The notes under the pieces were generated by a model. It had not been told where the DNA came from. It saw nothing but the letters and a program-made list of their open reading frames with translations, and ran no database searches. 64,000 nt of DNA from Paramecium pentaurelia. Lineage: Eukaryota; Ciliophora; Oligohymenophorea; Peniculida; Parameciidae. This document shows positions 49,206 through 61,100 of the stretch, piece after piece (the stretch's first letter is position 1; each line of letters begins with the position of its first letter). Position numbers and translations under genes: made by a program. The DNA is taken from the NCBI GenBank assembly GCA_905183005.1, contig CAJJDO010000077.1, positions 22,920 to 86,919 of the forward strand, written 5' to 3'.

Positions 49206-50119
49206 ATGATTGCCTTAGAGCATTGTTAATAGCTATTAGAGCTATATATCCTTAAATATAGTGTCCCTGATTAGATTAATATACATGATAATGAACCAGT
49301 ATTTAAGAATTTAAACTAAAGTAAACTCCAGTTTTTGATAGACACACAACTCAACATATTTAATCGGTGTTATGGAAACGTTAATCAATCAAATTAAATG
49401 AGAGTTCATCCTAATAAGAATTAGAAATATAAAAAAATTATGGTCTATTTGAAACTTATGAACCAAAACCATATCTTCTTGTTGTTGATAGAGATAAATC
49501 TGATGATAAATATAGATTAGAAGCCTTGAAGAAGAAGAAAGATAAAAAAAATGCTAAATGTAGAGATCAAAATTTACCATATAATGAATATATTCATCCA
49601 GCAAGATAAATCTAAGTTAAATTATTGTTATCTAAAAAACCATTAAAAGATTATTAAACATATGATTCTGATGGTAGTATTATGAGAAAGAGAGAATAAG
49701 TTAAATAATTAAGTCCTATAGTTAATACAATCAAAAGTAAATTATAAGGAAGAGTTGATAAAATAAAATCAGAAGCTGTTGCTGAAGAAAATATTATTAA
49801 TTAATAAGCTCTGTTTAAATTAAAGGTATCTACTAAAGTTAAAACATAATATGATGAACCATATAATTTTGAAGCATTCCCTTTAAAACCAGGAGTTAAA
49901 TTAACATTTACATAAGAAAAAAAGAAAAAAGAAGAAGAAAAAGTAAATAATGATGAAGAAGATTTAACTGATGCTGATGCTTATCAACTCTAAAAGTTTA
50001 TAAAAAAACAAAGTTTTACAGCACTACCTTTATTTAAATTACCTAAAAAAAAACATAATGCACCTCATGAAAGATCCTTCCGTACAATTAGATAAAGTAA
50101 AGGATTTGATTACTTTTGA
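49206..50119 (+). CDS. Uncharacterised basic protein (296 aa)
   Basis: The ATG at 49206 opens MIALEHCQQLLELYILKYSV; one 23-nt intron at 49299-49321 gives an exact frame to TGA 50117-50119. Contains QTPVFDRHTTQHIQSVLWKR, a possible short structural motif, then a Lys-rich middle (ALKKKKDKKNAKCRDQNLPY) and NEYIHPARQIQVKLLLSKKP, and a charged C-terminus (KKKEEEKVNNDEEDLTDADA). I do not recognise the family. Only 25 bp separates it from the upstream MYB-like stop, so its promoter must lie within or before that gene, or the two are transcribed together. Convergent with the papain-like gene. Confidence 0.7.
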
Positions 50120-50522
50120 TATTTCAATAGTTATTAATAATAAATCATTAAAAAATAATTTCTATTCATATTTATTATTATTCTATACAATAATAATAAT
50201 CAAAGATATATAAACTAAATACATAAATTTAAATTTCTGTAGTTAATTAATATAACAATTGTTTAATTAATTTAGAAATATAAATTAATTAAAAATAATA
50301 ATAATTAAATAACTAAATAAGTTTATAAGTGAATAAGAATTGAATCTTTTCAAAACTAATTTGTTAAAATAGTAATTATAAATTAGAGTTGTAAGTTTAA
50401 TAATTGATATTTAATTCTAAAACTTTTAAGGCTTCTCAAATGTCAAAGAAAATTTAAATTCTTATGGACAATTAGATAATATTCTTAAAAATTATGTTAT
50501 TATAATTTTATGCTATTAATAC
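50120..50522. other. Convergent intergenic region
   Basis: 403 bp between the stops of the basic-protein gene and the papain-like gene. Highly AT-rich, with no feature beyond 3' flanks. Confidence 0.4.
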
Positions 50523-51452
50523 TCAATTAATTTAATATGCTTAATTGAGGATACCACAGGTGTTTCCTGGTGATAATCTGATGATTCCATTTTCTCCCCA
50601 ACCATATCCCCAAGAATTCTAGAGTATCCAATTATATCCAAAATCAAATCCAACAGCTAAAACATAATGATTTATATTTTATCCGCAGTCAGAAAAAGTA
50701 CCATTATTGTAAAATTACCAATTCTAAGCATCAACACCGACTGAAACAGGATAATTTTATATATAATGTTACAAGGTTTATTACTCACGTCCTACAAACT
50801 AATAATTATTGATTCTATAATCTCCTCTATTGTATCTACATCCTTATTATTATCCAATATATGGATAACTCATAGAGTTCATCAATCCAACTTATTAAGC
50901 ATAATGCATAGCATTATAATTGGTTCCTTGATAACAACCTTTTGAATAGACATCACAATCAATTAATTATTAAGCTGAGGCTGTAATATTTCTTCCTCCT
51001 CTTATACCATACCAAGCTTCAATGGAATTACTGACAGAAAAAGCCCAACCTGATCCACATTATCCTTATGACTTAATGGTGGTATAGGAACTCCAATCAA
51101 CAAATTTAAGTGGTTCCTAAGTATCAAAAATTTCTTCTATTTGTTCTTATTATTCTAATTTTGGAGCATCCACCTAAGTTAAATATAATGAAATAAATTC
51201 ATCTTAAGTCAATGCCATAAATTGATTTTCTCCCATATCATAAGTTCTGGTCTCATCTTTATTGTGATTTTCAATCTTTTGCTTATTAGCTTAATAAACA
51301 GCTTCTCTATAGATTCTTTCTTCACCAATATAAATTTTCTAATGCTTTAATTACCAAATATCAAACTCGTTGAGTGTTTAGGATGGTGTTTGATAGTAAT
51401 TTGTTAGCAAAAGAAGTGAAATAGCTGCTGTTGTTAAGATTGATCGAATCAT
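50523..51452 (-). CDS. Papain-family (C1A) protein lacking the catalytic Cys
   Basis: An intronless exact 309-residue frame runs from the ATG at 51452 to TGA 50523-50525. Signal peptide MIRSILTTAAISLLLLTN. An I29-type propeptide follows (FDIWQLKHQKIYIGEERIYR, GENQFMALTQDEF). The mature domain starts near FVDWSSYTTIKSQ. The active-site region reads GQCGSGWAFS: the first Cys, the disulphide one, is kept, but the nucleophile normally in GQCGSCWAFS is Gly (codon GGT at 51048-51050). The other catalytic positions are intact: NHYVLAVGF (His) and NSWGYGWGENG (Asn). Papain-family cathepsins act in lysosomes, phagosomes or secretory vesicles. Without the thiol this should be a pseudo-peptidase, perhaps a substrate-binding or regulatory form, unless the base is a sequencing error; TGT to GGT is one change. 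Confidence 0.93.
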
Positions 51453-52111
51453 AAATATAATATAATGATCTGTGATTTTAGAATATCATTAAGAATTACA
51501 AAATATAGAATATCTTACGTATGAGTTAGAATTAGTACGATCAATTTAATTCTATAAAAATAATGTGCATTAAAATTGTAAGTTAAATTTACACTTAGTC
51601 TTGCAAGAATAACAATTTTAGAGTAAATTTAAAATTGTATTTGCAATTTAAAATTGTATTGGATTGTCATATATTTAGATATTCTGTCATGTATATTAGA
51701 GTAAACTATTAAAAAGGACATAAATATAGAAATGAACTAATGTAATAAAAATAACATATTAATTTTCTCTCTAAAAATAGAAAAGAATAAAAAAAATTCA
51801 AAGTTTTGAGTTAAAATTCATGTCAGTTCATATTTAATTAGTCAAAAATGAAGATTAAAAAGAAGAAATAATATGAACTGTTTGTTTTCACAAAATAATT
51901 TGTATTAAAAATTTAATTATTTAATAAAAATTTACCAAAATTATTAATCATGTATATATATTAATCATGAGTACAAAATATAAATATTCTCTTTTTTAGG
52001 ATCCATATTTCATCTATATTTAACTCTAATTTATATGATAGAGTTTGTAAAATTATTTGCTATTTAGCTGAATTGCATTTTGTGTTTTAATAATAATTAA
52101 TTCTGAAATAA
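51453..52111. promoter_or_regulatory. Divergent promoter region: papain-like / giant surface protein
   Basis: 659 bp between divergent starts. No gene or RNA recognised. It contains a short direct repeat (aattgtattgg-like, near 51630-51665) of unknown meaning. Confidence 0.35.
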
Positions 52112-55100
52112 ATGGTATCTTAATCATTTTTGTAATTCTTATTAGCCTATATATGTGTGGAACAATTAAGAGGTTTATTACTTATCAATATCTATAGGTT
52201 TTTAATTATCACCTGAAGAAATTAAATAACCTTAGACCATTAACTTGTATTCTGTGTCTACCAGTCAATTTATGGAAACTTCAAATCTAGAGGGTTCTAC
52301 TTAAGGAGGTACAAGCTTATACTTGAAAGTAATAATGATTGTATCTTTAGGCTATAGGTTTTGATTCTATAATAACCAACAACATAATTTTTATAGGCAA
52401 ATACCCTTGTATCATAGATGAAATAGTTGTTAAAGATTAAGAATTGTCATGTAAAACTACTGCACCCTTGCTTAATGACAATTCACTATAGAATCTTCTA
52501 GTGACTGTAGAGGCATCTGATAATAAGAAATCAGTATGTACATCCTTAACAAATAAATGCCTTTTTTCATATAAAAAACAAAAATCTCCATATTTACATT
52601 ACATAATCCCATCAATTGGATTTGCAAATTCTGTCTTGTCTACTAAAGGAGAATGGACATTGATAGGTGAAGAACATAATGAAATTGAGAAAATTCTTAT
52701 TGGACAGAAATCATGTGTAAAAAATCAATACAGATTATTGAATACCCAAATATATAAGGATGAAGATGTAATATCCTGTCAATTGGCAGAAGACCTAATT
52801 TCATAAACTTACTAAGTTAATGTAGGTACAAGAAGAGGATACATCTTATCTTAAAAAAGTTTTAAGTAAAAATAATGTTTTATAAAAAGAATGCTTCCAT
52901 TAATATCTTCTTTATAATGGTCATACGAAATAAATGAGTCATTTATATTAAATATAAATGGATATGGATTTAAGAGTGGTTTGACTGATAATATTGTGAA
53001 GATTTCAGGAACTGATGTTTCAATAACAGTGTTAGAAGTATCCACAAATTAATTAAAAGTAAATAAAGTAAATTATTTAAGGTCTAAATACCAAAAATAA
53101 CAGATTAAATAATATTAGATTAATTGTATGGAAGTGACTCAGTATTCATTTCTGGAANNNNNNNNNNNNNNNNNNNNNNNNNNNNNNNNNNNNNNNNNNN
53201 NNNNNNNNNNNNNNNNNNNNNNNNNNNNNNNNNNNNNNNNNNNNNNNNNNNNNNNNNNNNNNNNNNNNNNNNNNNNNNNNNNNNNNNNNNNNNNNNNNNN
53301 NNNNNNNNNNNNNNNNNNNNNNNNNNNNNNNNNNNNNNNNNNNNNNNNNNNNNNNNNNNNNNNNNNNNNNNNNNNNNNNNNNNNNNNNNNNNNNNNNNNN
53401 NNNNNNNNNNNNNNNNNNNNNNNNNNNNNNNNNNNNNNNNGGCTATAGGTTTTGATTCTATAATAACCAACAACATAATTTTTATAGGCAAATACCCTTG
53501 TATCATAGATGAAATAGTTGTTAAAGATTAAGAATTGTCATGTAAAACTACTGCACCCTTGCTTAATGACAATTCACTATAGAATCTTCTAGTGACTGTA
53601 GAGGCATCTGATAATAAGAAATCAGTATGTACATCCTTAACAAATAAATGCCTTTTTTCATATAAAAAACAAAAATCTCCATATTTACATTACATAATCC
53701 CATCAATTGGATTTGCAAATTCTGTCTTGTCTACTAAAGGAGAATGGACATTGATAGGTGAAGAACATAATGAAATTGAGAAAATTCTTATTGGACAGAA
53801 ATCATGTGTAAAAAATCAATACAGATTATTGAATACCCAAATATATAAGGATGAAGATGTAATATCCTGTCAATTGCCTGAAGACCTAATTTCATCAAAT
53901 TCTTAAGTTAATGTAGGTACAAGAAGAGGATACATCTTATCTTAAAAAAGTTTTAAGTAAAAATAATGTTTTATAAAAAGAATGCTTCCATTAATATCTT
54001 CTTTATAATGGTCATACGAAATAAATGAGTCATTTATATTAAATATAAATGGATATGGATTTAAGAGTGGTTTGACTGATAATATTGTGAAGATTTCAGG
54101 AACTGATGTTTCAATAACAGTGTTAGAAGTATCCACAAATTAATTAAAAGTAAATAAAGTAAATTATTTAAGGTCTAAATACCAAAAATAACAGATTAAA
54201 TAATATTAGATTAATTGTATGGGAGTGACTCAGTATTCATTTCTGGAAGTGGATTATTTTATACTAAATATGATTTTAGAGGATTAACAAATTAATATAC
54301 TAATTGTGATGTTTTTAGAAATGACATTTTATCAGATTCTTTAGACTTAAAAGCTAGAATAATTAAAAATGGTGTTTATTCATAACCAGATTATATTGAT
54401 GAAGTTGAATCTTAATATGGATAATATTTTAGAGGTTTTTTTAAAGCAACTTAAACTGGAGAATATTAATTCTTATTAGCAGCTGATGACTATGCTACAT
54501 TTTATATTCAAACTACTGAAACACTCAAACCAATTCATGCTGATTCTCCAGCTGCTTCATCATCATAATCTACTTAATATAGAAATTATTATGGTGAATA
54601 ACTTTGGGATAATTAAAAAGTTGTTAATTCAATTTCATAAATAATCAATTTAGAACAGAATAAATATTATTATATTGAAATTTTTCATATTAATACTGTA
54701 GGCAAAGGATTCCTAACTCTATCTATGAATGCCAACATTAATGAGTTGTAAGCACCAAACACAAGATAAAGTTAATTATTTTAAGTAAAAACATCCTACA
54801 CACCTTAAAATGAAATCTAAGAAATTAATATCTATAATTCCTAAGAAAATTTATTATTGTTAGATACTTTTAAATTAAAATTTAAGGACTCTAACCATGA
54901 ATAATTATCCTTTATTACTTAAGATATAACTCTTAACTTTAATAGTGATTAAATTTAAAAAGCTCTTTTAGATTGTTGTAATTATTTGACATAAGTAAAA
55001 ATAAATAAATTAGATTATTCTGGATTAGTTTTAGATGATACTTCTGAATCATATGCTGGTCATTAATATATAATAACATATCTTTCTCATAGAGGATAGA

Positions 55101-58100
55101 TAGAAGATCGTTATCTCCCTGAATTAATTTCAATATAGGAATAATATATTGTTAATGTTCGCACTATTCAAGAACCTTTAGATCCTATTTCTGGATCTTT
55201 CAAATTATCATTATTTAATCAATTCACCCTATTTGTAGATTAAAATAACAACTAAGAATTATCCTTTGATGTTGATCCTAGTATTTTGGCTGATAATTTT
55301 TATAGATTAATAGGTGAAAAGCCAATTGTTTGGACTGAGGGAAGACCAAAGGATGGATAGATCTGGAATATATTATTTACCTCTTGTTCAAATACTATAC
55401 AAAATTTCAAATATGAATAAAATAATTTATAATCTGGAAATGGAAATGTTAATTTGGAAGTCTTAAATCTAAAAACTTGTAATCCTTATTTGTATGAACC
55501 TATACCAGCACTTAAACTATTCACATATGGTACTAAACCCTAAGTTTAAGTGTCTACATCTGAAGGATTAGGAGCTTGTGAATAAGAGGGTGTTTGTGAT
55601 TTTAGTTTTGAGTAGACAAAATTATTCATTTTGTAATCATATAGTGTAAGCAATGAATTTATGGTTCTGAGTTTTTCTATTCTATCATAAGAGCAATTTA
55701 CTTTGGTAGCTAATGATTTTACTATTGATTTTAGAGGTGCTGTTTGTATAGATATTAAGATTGTATCAAATGATCCAAATTTATTTAAATTAATTTGTAC
55801 TCTTGAGACTCAGAATACTGAAGTAATAGCAGAGGCTGGTACTAATTAATATCCCATAATCTTTAACAAACTTTATGGATACATCAAAAGAGATCCAAGC
55901 CTAATTGCTGCTTAAACATTACTAGAATTCAATTCTATTGTTCCTAACTCTGCCTCTCCTGATGGAGGAGCTGAAATAACTATATTAGGGTNTTTAGAGG
56001 ATTAACAAATTAATATATTAATTGTGATGTTTTTAGAAATGACATTTTATCAGATTCTTAAGACTTAAAAGCTAGAATAATTAAAAATGGTGTTTATTCA
56101 TAACCAGATTATATTGATGAAGTTGAATCTTAATATGGATAATATTTTAGAGGTTTTTTTAAAGCAACTTAAACTGGAGAATATTAATTCTTATTAGCAG
56201 CTGATGACTATGCTACATTTTATATTCAAACTACTGAAACACTCAAACCAATTCATGCTGATTCTCCAGCTGCTTCATCATCATAATCTACTTAATATAG
56301 AAATTATTATGGTGAATAACTTTGGGATAATTAAAAAGTTGTTAATTCAATTTCATAAATAATCAATTTAGAACAGAATAAATATTATTATATTGAAATC
56401 TTTCATATTAATACTGTAGGCAAAGGATTCCTAACTCTATCAATGAATGCCAACATTAATGAGTTGTAAGCACCAAACACAAGATAAAGTTAATTATTTT
56501 AAGTAAAAACATCCTACACACCTTAAAATGAAATCTAAGAAATTAATATCTATAATTCCTAAGAAAATTTATTATTGTTAGATACTTTTAAATTAAAATT
56601 TAAGGACTCTAACCATGAATAATTATCCTTTATTACTTAAGATATAACTCTTAACTTTAATAGTGATTAAATTTAAAAAGCTCTTTTAGATTGTTGTAAT
56701 TATTTGACATAAGTAAAAATAAATAAATTAGATTATTCTGGATTAGTTTTAGATGATACTTCTGAATCATATGCTGGTCATTAATATATAATAACATATC
56801 TTTCTCATAGAGGATAGATAGAAGATCGTTATCTCCCTGAATTAATTTCAATATAGGAATAATATATTTTTAATGTTCGCACTATTCAAGAACCTTTAGA
56901 TCCTATTTCTGGATCTTTCAAATTATCATTATTTAATCAATTCACCCTATTTGTAGATTAAAATAACAACTAAGAATTATCCTTTGATGTTGATCCTAGT
57001 ATTTTGGCTGATAATTTTTATAGATTAATAGGTGAAAAGCCAATTGTTTGGACTGAGGGAAGACCAAAGGATGGATAGATCTGGAATATATTATTTACCT
57101 CTTGTTCAAATACTATACAAAATTTCAAATATGAATAAAATAATTTATAATCTGGAAATGGAAATGTTAATTTGGAAGTCTTAAATCTAAAAACTTGTAA
57201 TCCTTATTTGTATGAACCTATACCAGCACTTAAACTATTCACATATGGTACTAAACCCTAAGTTTAAGTGTCTACATCTGAAGGATTAGGAGCTTGTGAA
57301 TAAGAGGGTGTTTGTGATTTTAGTTTTGAGTAGACAAAATTATTCATTTTGTAATCATATAGTGTAAGCAATGAATTTATGGTTCTGAGTTTTTCTATTC
57401 TATCATAAGAGCAATTTACTTTGGTAGCTAATGATTTTACTATTGATTTTAGAGGTGCTGTTTGTATAGATATTAAGATTGTATCAAATGATCCAAATTT
57501 ATTTAAATTAATTTGTACTCTTGAGACTCAGAATACTGAAGTAATAGCAGAGGCTGGTACTAATTAATATCCCATAATCTTTAACAAACTTTATGGATAC
57601 ATCAAAAGAGATCCAAGCCTAATTGCTGCTTAAACATTACTAGAATTCAATTCTATTGTTCCTAACTCTGCCTCTCCTGATGGAGGAGCTGAAATAACTA
57701 TATTAGGGATTGGATTTCCTAAAGATTTATCTAGAAAATTTTTACTAAAAATGGGAAACACTTAGATTAACCCTTTAACAATAAGTAATAAAAAGATTGT
57801 ATTTATACATCCATCTGGAACTGATGGTACTATAACAATTTAATTTAATGGTAATACTTTCAGTGATAATTCATTTGTTTATGATGCAGTATATAAATTA
57901 ACTATAACAAAGTTAAGTTCTAATATAATATCTCCTTTTTTCAGGGATACTTTATAAGTAATAGGAACTAATTTTGGAACAGTATTACAGGATATCAAAG
58001 CATTTATTTAGAATAAAGAAATTTAAGTAGTTGATGTACAAGATTAGTTACTGACAGTGAGAGTCAATACTTAATTAGATACATGTTCATCTAAATTAAT

Positions 58101-61100
58101 AATTTAAAGAAAACAATATGGATCAATTTATGCATTAATTTCAGTTGACTTATAAATAAATCACCCGACTTATAATTCAATCCCAATTAGAGTTAGCTAA
58201 TATGGTGATTATGATGTAAGAATTCATGGATCCAACTTTTTAAAAGGTCCAAGTGTGATTACATTTCATTCTGTTAACCCTTAGATTTGTGAAATAACAT
58301 AGAGGAATGCAACATATATAGTTTGTAGTAGTCCACCTATTATTTAGGAATAAGCTTAATTAAAGTTGCTTGAAGGAGTATTTCATCTCATCTAAAACTT
58401 TAAGTATGTAGGAACTTGTTCAAATTGCAGATTTGAATAACTATCACATCCAGAATTGATAGGTGTGTATTTTGAGAATTTTTAAATTCCCTATGTAAAA
58501 TATAAACCAAAGTACCTAATGTTATGGTCTGAAGAAGCAAAGATATAAAAAACCCATCCTTTGTTATTCTACAAATTATCCAAATTTATTGATCCACTCT
58601 AGATACATTATTAGGTTTTAAATAAATCAATACACAACATTACCGCAGGATTAGTCCTAAAGATAAAATTTTCATATTCTCCACTATCTCCGCCGGATAA
58701 ACAGATTCTAGTAATTCCTACTACAAGCTTAAGTTTCACTTAAGATGGTAAAATGTTATCTTCTATCAAAACTGAATAATGTTCTTATTGCGTTTTAGTT
58801 ACTTTTCCATAATTAACCTAAGGATTACATTTAACACAACTAACATAGTATTCTTCTCGTGGTCGTTTTTTTTGGTATACAAGATTTGGATTGGAAATCA
58901 CATCTGTAACTGATGCAACAATTGGTGGAGGTTTAATCATAATTAATGGATATGGTTTTAATGAACTTTACATAAAAAATATTTAAGTGGAAGATATAGA
59001 ATGTATAGAAATAAAAGTCATAAGTTCAGTAGAAATATCATGTATATTTAAAACTAGACTAATGGCTGGTTAAAATACACTTACACTAAATTAATTTGAT
59101 TAAGAAAACTAAGATACATTATTAACCAGAACTTTTGCAATCAATATTAAAGAAGATACTATATCTCCATAAGTAAATACAATTTTAGTTGATGAAATAG
59201 ATAAATTAGATGCTACTAGGAATTCAATGGTGCATAATCCTGGAACTTTTAAATTGAAAATTGAAGGAATAAATTTATTAGGATAAGAAGTAGTAGTTTA
59301 ATTATTAACTAATACAGAAATAATTATTGGAATAAAGACTTCAACAACCTAAACTTAAACCTTAATTGAATATGAATTTTCAAGCATTCCAATAGGAATT
59401 TATTTGATAGAAATAAGAGTTGGTAATTATTATGCATCTTTTGTAAATTAAGATTATTCAAATTTAATTGTGGAGTAATCTCAAGCACCAACATTAAGTA
59501 ATCCTTTTATTTCTAGAGATGGAATCATTATTAATATAAATGGTGAAGGATTTTCTACTAATCCTTTATCTTATCTAGTTTAATTTTGTGATTTACCATG
59601 CAAAGTGATGTCATCCAGTTTTAATAGTTTAGAAGTCTTAGCTCCTATGTTATTTACATCATAATTAATTTAATCTATACCATATTCCAAAATTCCTCTT
59701 AAAGAGTTAATTATATCAGGAGATAGAATGGAATTAGTGTAGAATATATATGATGAAACAATATCAACAGACTACTCATCTGATTCATAAACTTAATGTT
59801 TCATATAATTTAATCTTTAGAGATAATTTGCATATTTAAGACTTGCTAAGTTAAGATTCTAACCAAAATTAGGATTTTAGTATAACAAATTAAAAACAAT
59901 TAAAATTTAGTATACTATAGATGGTTAAAATTGGATATCATTAGAATAATTAAAATATATAAATGAAGGTTGGAATGTTTTAATACCTGAAATATAAATA
60001 GATAAGATTAATTCAATTAAATTTATAGATGATTAAGGTATTGAAGGTTCTTAATGTTCATTTTCAGAAATTGAATTATATGGTTGGATACATTTTGATG
60101 AAAATAATCTAAAGAATTGTCAACTTGATATTAATGTTAATGGTTTTTAATTATCTAGTATATCTAATGCAGAGACATTCTCATATCAATATCAACCAAT
60201 AGTAGAATCAGTTGTACCTAGATATGGATCTGTGAATACAGAAACTGAAATAACTATAAAGGGTAATGGATTTATTAAAGATTAAACTACTGTAACTATA
60301 GATAATATCTAATGTGTTTTAGTTAGTGTAACTATTACTGAAATTACTTGTAAAACAGGAATCAAAACTGTGTTGACAGAGAATAGTGGATTTGTTGTTT
60401 AAGTATAAAAAGCTTAAGCTCTTATTAAATAATAGTTTATGTATATTTAAAAATGGTCAGATGTTTCAACTTGGGAATTTGAAATACCATAAGATGAAGA
60501 TTCTGTTCTGATTAATAATTATTAAAAAGTATTATTAGATGTCAATACAATAATTCTTGATAGATTTGTTATTGAGGGAACATTAATATTTGCTGATGAA
60601 TAAGATATCAATTTGATTGCAAATTCAATTATTATAAGAGAAGGTTCTTTAATTATTGGATCTCAAGATTAACCTTATTAACATTAGGCTATAATTATAT
60701 TACGTGGAGAAGAGACTGATATTTAATTCCCATTAATAGGTAACAAAGTTATAGGATGTGTAAAGTGTTAAATTCAAATGTTTGGAAGAAAAAGAACTTC
60801 AACTTATAGTTTATCAGATTAAAATGTATTAAAAGGTGATAGCATCATAAAATTAAGTACAACTGTAGATTGGAATGTTGGTGAATAGATTGTAATTGCA
60901 ACTAGTAGTTCTAATATTGAAGAGAATGAAATTAGAATTATCAAATTTATTAGTACTGATAAAAAAAGCATTACTTTAAATAAACCACTTAGTTATACCC
61001 ATTTATCAGAGGGATAATACAAAACTGAAGTTGGTTTGTTATCAAGAAACATTTTGATTTAAGCAGAATAATAAAATGGTTATGGTGTTCATATTCATAT

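Noticed and set aside
54275..57708. Tandem duplication of the PA14-containing module in the giant protein
   Set aside because: The two copies are nearly identical in DNA and meet at a single N; joining 55990 to 57709 keeps the frame. Unmerged contig overlap is the simpler reading.
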